Source: Cellulomonas sp. JZ18 (GTDB taxonomy: Bacteria; Actinomycetota; Actinomycetes; Actinomycetales; Cellulomonadaceae). From it: DNA of 64,000 bases. Position numbers and translations under genes: made by a program. The stretch is from NCBI RefSeq assembly GCF_009720485.1, contig NZ_CP045245.1:1860001-1924000 (forward strand), in the 5' to 3' direction. A model generated the notes under the pieces. It made no database searches and was not told the DNA's origin. It saw nothing but the letters and a program-made list of their open reading frames with translations. Position 1 is the first letter of the stretch, and the number at the start of each line of letters is the position of its first letter. Below are positions 1 through 8,177 of the stretch, one piece after another.

Positions 1-825
1 GATGACGACGTCCAGGCCGGCGAACGACCCGTACGCCCCCAGCGCCTCGGCGTTCCCCGCCGAGAAAACCCGGGGGAGCGCCTCCTCCAGCAGCGTGCGG
101 GTCTCCTCGTCCAGGGACTGCCGGGCGAGGACCGTGCCCTGGATCGCCATGGACGGGCTCTCGCCCACCGCCCGCCACTCGCCGTCCGCGAACGGGAACA
201 CGGGCGCGCCCATCTCCGTCAGCATGACGGCCGTGCACGCGGCGTCGACCTGGCCCTGCTGCAGGGCCGCGAAGCTGCCCTCGTGGCCGCCCGAGAAGAC
301 GGCCTCGTAGTCCTCGCCCTGCTCCAGGCCGGCCTCGTGCAGCATGTAGACCGGCATGAAGTAGCCGGAGCTGGAGGCCTGGTCGGCGAAGGCGACGGTC
401 CTGCCCGCGAGGTCCTCGACGGTCCGGACGGGGGAGTCGTCGAGCACCACGCAGGTGGACACGGGGTCGTCGCTGCCCTCCCAGGCGAGCAGCGCGTCGA
501 CCTCCCCGGTGTTGACGGCCAGCGCGGAGGGGAAGCCGCTCATGATGCCGATGTCGACGTGGTCGGCGCGGATCGCCTCGACGACGCTGAGGTAGTCCGG
601 CACGTCGGTGACCTCGACCTCGCGGCCGGTCTCCTGCTCCAGGAGCTCGACGAGGGCCTCGACGGGGTTGACCTGGGTCGGGTCGTCCGAGACCGGCAGC
701 GTGGCGATCGTGATCGGCGCGTCCGCGTCGGCGGGCGCCGCGTCGGCGGTGGCGTTCTGGCACGCGGCCAGGGTGAGGGCGGTGATGCCGAGCATGCCCA
801 TCGCGGGGAGCGAGTAGCGGCGCAT
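1..825 (-). CDS. phnD: PhnD-type ABC transporter substrate-binding lipoprotein (3' end outside window)
   Basis: Extracytoplasmic receptor of an ABC importer of the phosphate/phosphite/phosphonate (PhnD) family. The 275 visible codons start at an ATG and stay open to the window edge. A lipoprotein signal ends in LTLAAC, making Cys22 the lipidated residue. The body has the family layout: an ITIATLPVSDDP first strand, VPDYLSVVEAIRADHVDIG, a QASSSGYFMPVYML segment and SGGHEGSFAALQQGQVDAACT, which resembles the ligand loops of PhnD proteins. Family members are about 300-330 residues, so roughly 30-50 are missing. The transporter ATPase and permease would lie beyond the left edge. The ligand is inferred from family only; a related oxyanion is possible. 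Confidence 0.8.
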   Translation of the reverse strand, partial: MRRYSLPAMGMLGITALTLAACQNATADAAPADADAPITIATLPVSDDPTQVNPVEALVELLEQETGREVEVTDVPDYLSVVEAIRADHVDIGIMSGFPSALAVNTGEVDALLAWEGSDDPVSTCVVLDDSPVRTVEDLAGRTVAFADQASSSGYFMPVYMLHEAGLEQGEDYEAVFSGGHEGSFAALQQGQVDAACTAVMLTEMGAPVFPFADGEWRAVGESPSMAIQGTVLARQSLDEETRTLLEEALPRVFSAGNAEALGAYGSFAGLDVVI

Positions 826-997
826 CGGGGTGGCCTTTCGGGAGGGCGGGGCCTCGGGAGTTCCGAGAACACCGGTACTCCAACCGCTCCAGGTGACCGC
901 GAATTACGAGACCGCCGGACTCGCGACCGAACGGTCGGTGAACAGTGGCGGGAGCGACGCGCTCGAGACGCCGGAGGCGGGGGCTGCTGCACCCAAA

Positions 998-1582
998 TCA
1001 GCGGCCGCCCGCACCGGTGCCGTCGACCGGGAGCGTCCGCCCGCGACCCGACGTGAGGCTCACCCGGAGCCGTTCGAACCAGCGGCGCTGGACGACGAGG
1101 AGGTCGCGACGGACCGCGCCGGCGCAGGCGTCGAGCACCCGGTCCCGGTCGAGGGTCCCGTCGGCGACCAGCAGCTCGATGCTCGTTCGCCAGCCCTGGC
1201 CGGGCTCACCGCGGTAGCGGTCGAGGTACGCCAGGTTGACGCGAGCGGACCCGGGCACCTCGAAGATGCGCCAGGACGTCGTCTCCCGCAGCTCGTCGTC
1301 CTCCCGGAGGGCGTCGCACACGAGCGAGGCGTCGAGACCGCCTCCCAGCGCGTTGACCATGGCGAGCACGTACTCGTCGTCGTGCTCGAGCGAGTACTCA
1401 CCGTGACGCTCGCGCCACCGCACGACCTGGAAGTACGGCTCCCACACCTGTGTCGTGGCCAGCGCGTGGACGAGGCCGCGGCCCGTCCCGTCGCCCATCC
1501 GGTCCAGGTCGGGCACGAGGTGCCGAAGGTGTCGAGGCGCCTTCGACGGTGACGCTCCGAGGGCCCGCCGCACGCGCGCCAT
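998..1582 (-). CDS. Hypothetical protein resembling the C-terminal part of DUF6493 proteins
   Basis: 194 residues from an ATG. It is a soluble, mixed-charge protein with Trp- and Arg-rich stretches (VWEPYFQVVRWRERHG, then WRTSIELLVADGTLDRDRVLDAC and RRDLLVVQRRWFERLRVSL). The last part recalls, from memory, the repeat-like segment of actinobacterial DUF6493 proteins, which are several times longer, so this would be a short version or remnant. There is no convincing ribosome site before the ATG, and a downstream ATG (MGDGTGRG) is an alternative start. It sits alone between the PhnD-type gene (173-nt gap) and the GH27 gene, all on the minus strand. Coding is supported by the amino-acid composition; the function is unknown. 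Confidence 0.5.
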   Translation of the reverse strand: MARVRRALGASPSKAPRHLRHLVPDLDRMGDGTGRGLVHALATTQVWEPYFQVVRWRERHGEYSLEHDDEYVLAMVNALGGGLDASLVCDALREDDELRETTSWRIFEVPGSARVNLAYLDRYRGEPGQGWRTSIELLVADGTLDRDRVLDACAGAVRRDLLVVQRRWFERLRVSLTSGRGRTLPVDGTGAGGR

Positions 1583-1659
1583 GCTAGGTGTGCGACGGGG
1601 GTGCCGGCCGTGACGTCGCCGTGCCGGCGCCCACGGTGACGGGCGCCGACACGGTGGAG

Positions 1660-2997
1660 TCAGGCGGGGTCGAGGCGCAGCAGACGCGTGCCGTGCGGCT
1701 CCACGGCCAGCCGCAGCCAGTCGCCGTCCGTCGCGACCGGCTCCCCGGACCACAGGTCCGTCGCCCGCCACCCGCGGGCGGCTCCGACGTTGCCGAGCTG
1801 CACGTCGACCACGGCCGGTGCGTCGCCGAGGTGGAAGACGGCGGCGTACCGAGCGGGGGACGTGGTCGACCGTGCACCCCACAGGACCAGCTCGCCCTCG
1901 CGCAGCACCTCCCGGTTGTCCGTGGAGTGGCGCAGCACGTCCAGGACGGCGTCGTTCGTGAGCAGCGCGATCGTCTCGGGCGACGACGTCGGCAGGTCCC
2001 CGCCCATCATGAGCGGCGAGCGGGCCATGACCCACAGCGTCACGAGCGTGCGCTGCTCGGCGGCGGCGAGCAGGCTGTGGCGGTCCTCGCCCCGCTCGGC
2101 GCGGATGCCGATGTGGCCCAGCGGCAGCATGTCACCGTCCGGCCATCCCGCCGGCGACGCGAACGGCGCCCACCGCGCCAGGCGTGCGAAGTTCGCCTCG
2201 ACGTCCTGCCACCGGTCCCACAGGTCGTCGCAGACGCGCCACATGGTCGCGTGCGCGCGCAGGTGCTCGAGCCGCGTGGTCGCGACGTCCCGCCCGGGGG
2301 ACAGGCTGAGCTCGATCGGCCGCCCGCTGCGCAGGATCGCCAGGGCGTAGGCCTCGATGTCCGCCCGGCGGTACGGCCAGAGCATGTCGTCGGCCTTGAC
2401 GAAGTCCACGCCCCATCCGGCCAGCTGCGCGACGGCCGAGTCGTAGTACGCCTGGGCGGCCGGGTGGCTGTGGTCGAGGCCGTCGTTGTCCGGGTTCCAC
2501 TCGCACCGCTCGCCGGGGTCGGCGACGTCGCGGGCGGTCGCGTCGGTGCCGAGGACCGGGAGGTCGCGTTCGGTGGCGACCCGCGGGATGCCCCGCATGA
2601 CGTGGACGCCGAAGCGCAGGCCGAGCGCGTGCACGCGGTCGGCCAGCGGACCGAAGCCGGCGCCGCCGGCGGCCGACGGGAAGCGGTTCGGTGCGGGCTG
2701 CGGACGGCCGTGGTCGTCGACGACGAGGGGCGCGCCCGCGTTGTAGCCGTGCGAGCGTGCCGTCGGGTCGGACCACGAGATGTCGACGACGACGGTGTCC
2801 CACCCGTGGGGCAGGAGGTGCTCGGCCATGAACTCGGCGTTCGCGAGCACCTCGTCCTCGGTCACGGTCGTGCCGTAGCAGTCCCAGCTGTTCCAGCCCA
2901 TCGGCGGCGTCGTCCGCGGTGCCGGCCAGCCCGCGGACGGGGCGCGGGCGGGGTCGGGACGCGTGGTCAGGGGCTCGGCGCGGTCCTCGTCGACCAT
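1660..2997 (-). CDS. GH27 glycosidase (alpha-galactosidase or beta-L-arabinopyranosidase)
   Basis: Retaining glycoside hydrolase of family 27, which removes terminal alpha-D-galactose or, in some members, beta-L-arabinopyranose from plant glycans. 445 residues with no signal peptide, so probably cytoplasmic and acting on imported oligosaccharides. The (beta/alpha)8 barrel opens with PPMGWNSWDCYG (residues 31-42). The nucleophile motif is VDFVKADDM, with D203 as the expected nucleophile, and RVCDD (D257/D258) supplies the likely acid/base. MARSPLMMGGDLPTSSP is the usual GH27 segment after the active site. A clear GAGGAGGA ribosome site lies 5' of the ATG. It is divergent from the LacI gene at 3057, 59 nt away, and belongs with the transporter/GH31/GH127 set downstream. 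Confidence 0.9.
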   Translation of the reverse strand: MVDEDRAEPLTTRPDPARAPSAGWPAPRTTPPMGWNSWDCYGTTVTEDEVLANAEFMAEHLLPHGWDTVVVDISWSDPTARSHGYNAGAPLVVDDHGRPQPAPNRFPSAAGGAGFGPLADRVHALGLRFGVHVMRGIPRVATERDLPVLGTDATARDVADPGERCEWNPDNDGLDHSHPAAQAYYDSAVAQLAGWGVDFVKADDMLWPYRRADIEAYALAILRSGRPIELSLSPGRDVATTRLEHLRAHATMWRVCDDLWDRWQDVEANFARLARWAPFASPAGWPDGDMLPLGHIGIRAERGEDRHSLLAAAEQRTLVTLWVMARSPLMMGGDLPTSSPETIALLTNDAVLDVLRHSTDNREVLREGELVLWGARSTTSPARYAAVFHLGDAPAVVDVQLGNVGAARGWRATDLWSGEPVATDGDWLRLAVEPHGTRLLRLDPA

Positions 2998-3036
2998 GCG
3001 GGTTCCTCCTCGTCTCGTCCCGCAGGCTAACCGGAC

Positions 3037-3057
3037 CCGGCACCTATGCTGTGCCGG
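3037..3057 (+). promoter_or_regulatory. Palindrome over -10 and start of a LacI gene
   Basis: Perfect 7-bp inverted repeat CCGGCAC (3037-3043) and GTGCCGG (3051-3057) around a 7-nt spacer. The spacer contains TATGCT (3045-3050), a good -10 hexamer. A -10 here would place the transcription start at about 3057, the second GTG, so the mRNA may be leaderless. The repeat would let a dimeric repressor cover promoter and start codon. This is inference; a hairpin at the mRNA 5' end is the alternative. Confidence 0.4.
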
Positions 3058-4079
3058 TGGCCCCCACCGCTCGCGACGTGGCCGCCCTGGCGGGCGTCTC
3101 GGTGAAGACCGTGTCGCGGGTGGTCAACGGCGAGCCGCACACCCGTCCCGAGGTCGTGCAGCGGGTGACTGCGGCGATGGCGGAGCTCGGCTGGACGCCC
3201 AGTGCGACCGCCCGCAGCCTGCGCACCCGCCGCACCGGTCTGGTCGGGATCGGCGTGGCCGAGCTGCGCCGGCCGTACCTGGCGACCCTGGTCGAGGCGC
3301 TCGTCGCGGAGGCGGACCGGTGCGGCATCCCCGTCGCCGTCGAGCCCACCCACGGCGACCCCGAGCGGACCCGTGCGCTGGTCGACGCGCGCGGCCGCGT
3401 GTTCGACGGCCTCGTGCACATCGGCCCGCCACCCGCCGCGATCGCGCTCCCCGGGGCGCTCACCGACCGGCCGGTCGTCGTCGTCCAGGGCGGGGCGGCC
3501 GTCGACGGGGTGGACCGCGTGGACGAGGACGTCGACGAGGCGATGGCGCTCGCGGCGCGGCACCTGGCCGTGATGGGGCGCCGACGGCCGGTGCTGCTGG
3601 GCGGCGACCGGGCGCGGCGCCCGGACGAGGACCCGCACGCACCGTCCGCCGCGATGCGGGCGGCGCTCGCGGGCGCGCGGCTCGACCCCGACGTCGTGCC
3701 GGTCGTGCCGGTCGAGGGCGTCGCGGACCGACGAGCGGGCGCGGACGCCGCCCGTCGTGCCGTGGCGGAGCATCCCGGGCTCGACGCGCTCCTGTGCCTC
3801 AACGACGAGGTGGCGCTCGGCGCGCTCGCCGCCCTGAGCGCCCTCGGCGTCGACGTGCCTGGCCGCGTCGCGGTCGTGGGGCACGACGACCTGGACGACG
3901 GCCGGTTCTCGACGCCGTCGCTCACCACGGTCGACCCGGGGCCCGCCCGGTTGGCGCGCGTGGCGCTGGAGCTGCTCGGCGACCGGCTGGCGGGACGCGG
4001 GCCGCAGCAGCCGCGGGCCGTCACGCTGCCGGTGCACCTCGTGCGGCGCGAGTCCACGCTCGGCGAGGTCGCGCCGTGA
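3057..4079 (+). CDS. LacI family transcriptional regulator (first of a tandem pair)
   Basis: 340-residue sugar-responsive repressor. The N-terminal helix-turn-helix is APTARDVAALAGVSVKTVSRVVNG, with the hinge helix at SATARSLRTRRTGLVGIGV. A periplasmic-binding-protein-like effector domain follows, with LCLNDEVALGALAAL, GRVAVVGHDDLDDGRFSTPSLTTV and a C-terminal VHLVRRES. Two GTG codons (3051, 3057) could start it and neither has a Shine-Dalgarno sequence. I chose 3057 because a TATGCT -10 box lies just upstream, which fits a leaderless mRNA. The gene ends in a 4-nt GTGA overlap with a second LacI gene. Divergence from GH27 and the downstream transporter genes suggest control of this glycan locus. 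Confidence 0.88.
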   Translation: MAPTARDVAALAGVSVKTVSRVVNGEPHTRPEVVQRVTAAMAELGWTPSATARSLRTRRTGLVGIGVAELRRPYLATLVEALVAEADRCGIPVAVEPTHGDPERTRALVDARGRVFDGLVHIGPPPAAIALPGALTDRPVVVVQGGAAVDGVDRVDEDVDEAMALAARHLAVMGRRRPVLLGGDRARRPDEDPHAPSAAMRAALAGARLDPDVVPVVPVEGVADRRAGADAARRAVAEHPGLDALLCLNDEVALGALAALSALGVDVPGRVAVVGHDDLDDGRFSTPSLTTVDPGPARLARVALELLGDRLAGRGPQQPRAVTLPVHLVRRESTLGEVAP

Positions 4080-5077
4080 GGCGTCCGACGCTCGCCGACG
4101 TCGCCGCGGTCGCGGGCGTGTCGGCGAAGACCGTCTCGAACGTGCTGCTGGGACGCAACGAGGTGTCCGAGGCGACGCGACGGGTGGTGCTCGCCGCGGT
4201 CGCGGAGAGCGGCTACGAGGTGAACCTGGCCGGCCGTGGTCTCGCGTCCGGGCGCACGGGGCGCGTCGCCGTCGTGGTGCCGAACGTCTACCAGCCGTAC
4301 TTCGCCGAGCTCGCCGAGCGCCTCATCCTCGCGCTCGAGCAGCACGGCCTGACGACGATGCTGCGGATCGGGCACGACGAGGCGGCCGAGCGCGAGGCGG
4401 TGCTGGGCCCGCGCACCCGCGACGTGGACGGCGTGGTCTTCTGCCCGCACTTCGTCCCCGACCCGGACGACGTCGCGACGCCGCCGCGTCCCGTCGTCCA
4501 GCTCGGCGGCCCGCCCACGCGCAGGTGGGACTGCGTCGTGATGGGGGAGCGCGAGGGCGGGGAGGCCATCACCCGCCACCTGCTGGAGACGGGCAGGCGA
4601 CGCATCGCGGTCGTCTGGAACGGCGCCCCCGGTGCGACGCCGACGGACGACCGGTTCGCGGGCTACCTCGCGGCGCTCGAGGCGTTCGGCGTGCCGCACG
4701 ACCCCGCGCTCGTCGTGTCGGGGTCCGACTGGGACCGGCGCGCCTCCGGGTACGAGGCGATGGTCGGGCTGCTGCGCTCGGGCGCGTCCTTCGACGCGGC
4801 GCTGTGCGTCAACGACGCGATCGCGGCGGGCGTGCTGCGCGCGCTGCACCGCCACGGCGTGCGCGTCCCGGACGACGTGGCCGTGACCGGGTTCGACGAC
4901 ACCGACGAGGGCGAGTTCACCGTCCCCGCGCTGTCCTCGGTCAGCCCGCAGCAGGAGGAGATGGTCGCGCACGCGGTCGCGATGCTCCTCGAGCGCATGG
5001 CCGGTCACGACGGCCCGCCCCGTGAGGTGCGCACCGGGGCGCACGTGGTGCTGCGGGCCTCGTCCGCGACGTCCTGA
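4076..5077 (+). CDS. LacI family transcriptional regulator (second of a tandem pair)
   Basis: 333 residues beginning at a GTG that overlaps the stop of the previous LacI gene (GTGA), so translation is probably coupled. The helix-turn-helix is RPTLADVAAVAGVSAKTVSNVL, followed by the hinge SGRTGRVAVVVPNVYQPYFAELAER. The effector domain carries AALCVNDAIAAGVLRALHRHG, DVAVTGFDDTDEGEFTVPALSSV and HVVLRAS at the end. It is clearly a paralogue rather than a duplicate of its neighbour: both have full DNA-binding and sugar-binding halves but differ throughout. It stands directly before the binding-protein gene at 5420. Two full-length LacI genes in one overlapping unit is uncommon and leaves open heterodimers or two separate inducers. 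Confidence 0.9.
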   Translation: MRRPTLADVAAVAGVSAKTVSNVLLGRNEVSEATRRVVLAAVAESGYEVNLAGRGLASGRTGRVAVVVPNVYQPYFAELAERLILALEQHGLTTMLRIGHDEAAEREAVLGPRTRDVDGVVFCPHFVPDPDDVATPPRPVVQLGGPPTRRWDCVVMGEREGGEAITRHLLETGRRRIAVVWNGAPGATPTDDRFAGYLAALEAFGVPHDPALVVSGSDWDRRASGYEAMVGLLRSGASFDAALCVNDAIAAGVLRALHRHGVRVPDDVAVTGFDDTDEGEFTVPALSSVSPQQEEMVAHAVAMLLERMAGHDGPPREVRTGAHVVLRASSATS

Positions 5078-5419
5078 CCTGCGGTGCCGTCCCACGGGCG
5101 ACGGCGGTGCCGCCACTCGCCCGCGGCCGTGGTGCCGAGGCCCCGACCGGCGTCGGGGCGGTGCGCGCCGCGCCCCCGGGGCGATCCGGACGAAACCCCG
5201 TCCTTGTCTCGCTATTGACAACGCTGAAGTAGCGCGGCCACGATCGACCCGCGCCCACGAGGACGCACGGCTCGCACCGCACCACCAGCACGACGGCCGC
5301 CCCGTCCCGGGCCGCACGTCGCGCACCCGCCGGCCCGGCACCGTCGCCGGGCGCGGTCCCCGCGCCGGTCGTCCGGTGCGTCGCAGCCGTCACCGCACGC
5401 CCGTCTCGAGGAGGAGACC
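5078..5419 (+). promoter_or_regulatory. Promoter/operator region of the glycan-uptake operon
   Basis: 342 nt without a gene. TTGTC (5204-5208) and GACAA (5217-5221) form an inverted repeat with an 8-nt spacer. Within it TTGACA (5215-5220) is a perfect -35 hexamer, and CACGAT (5239-5244) is a weak -10 with an 18-nt spacer. The low-GC patch around it stands out from the local background. A repressor bound to the palindrome would block the -35 box; the obvious candidates are the two LacI proteins encoded just upstream. A GAGGAGGAGA ribosome site (5408-5417) precedes the ATG at 5420. The rest of the region holds nothing I recognise. Confidence 0.5.
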
Positions 5420-7066
5420 ATGGCTCGCACCACCCGCTCCCGGCGGACCCGCACGCCGGGCCAGGCGCACGGGCGCCGCACGCTCACGACGACGACGGTC
5501 GCCGTCGCCGCGTCCGCCCTGGTCCTCGCGGGCTGCACGGGCGGCGACGACGACGGCGGGGAGGCCACGGGGGGCGGCGGCGAGGAGCTGAGCGTCCTCG
5601 TCGTCAAGCACCCGCTCACCCGCGCGATGACCGACATGGCGTGGGTCGCCGAGCTCGAGGAGGCGGCGGACGTCTCGATCTCCTGGGAGGAGGTCACGGC
5701 GGACTGGGACCAGAAGAAGTCGACGATGCTCGCCGCCGGGGACACCCCCGACCTCATCATCGGCGTCAACGCGATCACCGACGCCGACCTGGCGACCTTC
5801 CGCACGCTGTTCGAGGACCTGAGCGACGACCTCGACGCCATGCCGAACGTCCGCGCGATGCTCGAGGAGGTCGACGGCGCGAAGGAGATGGCCACCCAGG
5901 CGGACGGTGCCGTCTACGCGCTGCCGAGCTGGAAGGAGTTCTGGCCGCAGGCGATCACGCGGCAGTACATCAACCAGCAGTGGCTGGACAACCTGGGCCT
6001 GGCGATGCCGACCACGTGGGACGAGCTGTACGACGTCCTGGTCGCCTTCGAGGAGCAGGACGCGAACGGCAACGGCGACCCGGCCGACGAGATCCCGTTC
6101 GACTGGTCGCCGGTCGGGACCACCGGCTACGGCTACTTCCAGCCGACCGCGCTGCTCGGGAGCCTGGGCCTGCCGATCACCGGCGGCGGGGGTGCGGGCT
6201 ACTTCGTCGAGGACGGCGAGGTCGGCAACTTCCTCGCAGACGAGCGGTGGAAGGAGGTGCTGACCTTCCTCAACCGCGCCTACGAGGCCGGGCTGGTCAA
6301 CCAGGACGTCATCACGCAGGACTACTCGGCCTACCAGTCGGTCGCGCGCGGCTCCGGCGACACCGCGGCCGTCGGCTTCAGCTGGGGCTGGACCGCGTCC
6401 GACCGGTTCGGCGCCCGGCTCGCCCCCCAGTACACGTCGATGGCCCCGCTGCTGGCCGAGGAGGGGCAGGACGAGCCCCTCACGTGGAGCTACGACTTCG
6501 AGAACCTCACCGCGAACCACGTCGTCGTGTCCGCGCAGTCGGACGCGAAGGACGCGGCCCTGCGGGTGGTCGACGCGTTCTACGACCAGGACATGTCGGT
6601 CCAGGTGCTGTTCGGCGACTTCGGCACCAACGTCGAGAAGGTCGACGACGACACCTACCGGGTGCTGCCGCCCGCGGACGGCACGAGCGACCCGTCGAGC
6701 TGGAAGTGGACGTCGACGCTGGCGGACTTCGGCCCCATGTGGATCCGCGAGGGGATCGACCTGTCGTTGCCCGCCGACCTGGCCGAGGCGGTCGAGCAGA
6801 GCGAGCCGCTCGAGGAGGCCGTCGCGAACGTCGACCCCGACGAGGACGTCCTGCCGCCCTACCTGAAGATGAGCACCGAGGACCTGAGCACCCTGGCGCT
6901 CAACAACTCCACGATCCTCAACCTCACCCAGACCAAGTTCGCGGAGTTCGTCACCGCCGGCGGCATCGAGGAGGGCTGGGACGCCTACGTCGCCCAGCTC
7001 GAGGCCTCGGGGCTGCAGCAGAACGTCGACCTCTACCAGAAGTACTACGACGAGTCGCAGGGCTAG
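5420..7066 (+). CDS. Extracellular sugar-binding lipoprotein of a CUT1-type ABC importer
   Basis: 548-residue solute-binding protein of the large class that pairs with LplB/YtcP-like permeases, for oligosaccharides. The twin-arginine-like basic N-terminus is followed by a lipobox LVLAGC (Cys39) and an acidic Gly/Asp-rich linker. The mature part has SBP family 1 features: KKSTMLAAGDTPDLIIGVNAITD, VYALPSWKEFWPQAITRQYIN, and a long C-terminal domain ending in a YQKYYDES motif. The size (about 550 residues) is typical of this subclass and larger than ordinary maltose-type receptors. It is first in an operon with two permeases, a DUF624 protein, GH31 and GH127/146, so the ligand is likely an arabinose-, xylose- or galactose-containing oligosaccharide. 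A strong hairpin follows the stop codon. Confidence 0.88.
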   Translation: MARTTRSRRTRTPGQAHGRRTLTTTTVAVAASALVLAGCTGGDDDGGEATGGGGEELSVLVVKHPLTRAMTDMAWVAELEEAADVSISWEEVTADWDQKKSTMLAAGDTPDLIIGVNAITDADLATFRTLFEDLSDDLDAMPNVRAMLEEVDGAKEMATQADGAVYALPSWKEFWPQAITRQYINQQWLDNLGLAMPTTWDELYDVLVAFEEQDANGNGDPADEIPFDWSPVGTTGYGYFQPTALLGSLGLPITGGGGAGYFVEDGEVGNFLADERWKEVLTFLNRAYEAGLVNQDVITQDYSAYQSVARGSGDTAAVGFSWGWTASDRFGARLAPQYTSMAPLLAEEGQDEPLTWSYDFENLTANHVVVSAQSDAKDAALRVVDAFYDQDMSVQVLFGDFGTNVEKVDDDTYRVLPPADGTSDPSSWKWTSTLADFGPMWIREGIDLSLPADLAEAVEQSEPLEEAVANVDPDEDVLPPYLKMSTEDLSTLALNNSTILNLTQTKFAEFVTAGGIEEGWDAYVAQLEASGLQQNVDLYQKYYDESQG

Positions 7067-7077
7067 CCCGGTGCCGG

Positions 7078-7107
7078 CGTGGTGGCGGGCAAGCGCCCGC
7101 CACCACG
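7078..7107 (+). terminator. Intercistronic stem-loop after the binding-protein gene
   Basis: Perfect 13-bp stem: 7078-7090 pairs with 7095-7107, loop AAGC. It starts 11 nt after the binding-protein stop and lies before the permease genes. With no U tract it may act as a partial terminator or as a 3' stabiliser. Either would raise receptor level over permease level, a known arrangement in binding-protein-dependent transporters. Confidence 0.75.
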
Positions 7108-7171
7108 CCCGCCCGGGACGGGCCGGGACCCGCGACGGCGCGGGTCGGGAGACGAGGAAGGGGGTGGTGTC

Positions 7172-8154
7172 GTGGCGGTGAGCGTGGACGAGACCGCGGC
7201 GCGGGTGCCGGGCACGACGCCGGTCCGGCCGGCGATGCGGACCGGGCGTGGCCGGGTCCTCTCGGGGCACCTGCGCACGAAGTGGCAGCTGTGGGTCATG
7301 CTCGCGCCGGCGATCGTCGTGACCGTCGTGTTCGCGTACGTCCCGATGTACGGGATCCAGCTCGCGTTCCGGGAGTTCGACTTCGCCGCGGGCCTGACCG
7401 GCGGCGAGTGGGTGGGCCTGAAGTACTTCACGCAGTTCTTCGAGAGCCCGCTGTTCTGGACCCTGATCCGCAACACGGTCGCGATCAGCCTCACGACCCT
7501 CGTGGTCGGGTTCGTCGCCCCGATCCTGCTCGCGCTCACCGTGAACCAGATCGTCGGTCCGCGGCGCAAGCGGTTCACGCAGACCGCGACGTACCTGCCG
7601 CACTTCATCTCGATCGTCGTCGTGGTCGGCATGCTGCAGGTGTTCCTGTCGCCGACCTCGGGGTGGTCCCGAACTTCCTGTCGCTGTTCGGCGTCACCGG
7701 CACGAACTTCCTGGGCGACCCCGACGCGTTCGTGCCGGTCTACGTCATCTCGGAGGTGTGGCAGCACTGCGGGTGGAACAGCATCATCTACCTCGCCGCG
7801 CTCTCCAGCATCGACACCCACCTGTACGAGGCGGCGCGCGTCGACGGCGCGAGCCGCCCGCAGATCATCCGGCACATCGACCTGCCCGCCCTCGTGCCGA
7901 CGATGGTCGTGCTGTTCATCCTCAACATGGGCGGGGTGCTCAACGCGGGCTTCGAGAAGATCTTCCTGATGCAGAACCCGCTCAACCTGCAGGCGTCGGA
8001 GGTCATCTCCACGTACGTCTACAAGATCGGCATCCTGCAGAGCCAGTTCAGCTACTCGACGGCCATCGGCCTGTTCAACACGGTCATCAACTTCGCCTTC
8101 CTGGTGCTGACGAACCAGCTCGCCAAGAAGTTCGCGAACACGAGCCTGTGGTGA
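7172..8154 (+). CDS. ABC transporter permease, LplB/YtcP-type first subunit (one-base break in the given sequence)
   Basis: Inner-membrane permease of the CUT1 importer. The GTG start has a GAGGAAGGGGG ribosome site. Repaired length is 327 residues, normal for the family. Before the break: LRTKWQLWVMLAPAIVVTVV (first membrane helix), YVPMYGIQLAFREF, NTVAISLTTLVVGFVAPILL and TATYLPHFISIVVVVGML. After it: ISEVWQHCGWNSIIYLAALS, the EAARVDGASRPQIIRHIDLP coupling (EAA) loop, and two more helices. At 7660-7663 a GGGG run must be GGGGG to read SGVVPNFLSLFG; as given the frame ends at 7969 in junk (SGWSRTSC). Codon bias and motifs are intact on both sides, so this looks like a sequencing error rather than a decayed gene. 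Confidence 0.88.
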
Positions 8155-8177
8155 CCGGGCGAGGACGGGGGACCACG

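Noticed and set aside
2963..5077. 704-codon frame running through both LacI genes
   Set aside because: Its first 370 codons are Arg/Ala-rich shadow of the first LacI gene; only the part from 4076 has LacI motifs.
5641..8154. 837-codon frame as a fusion of binding protein and permease
   Set aside because: Only its end (from about 7664) is real; it is the second part of the permease after the one-base break.
7172..8154. Programmed ribosomal frameshift in the permease
   Set aside because: No slippery heptamer or downstream pseudoknot needed for family function; the same defect recurs in unrelated genes, so error is simpler.
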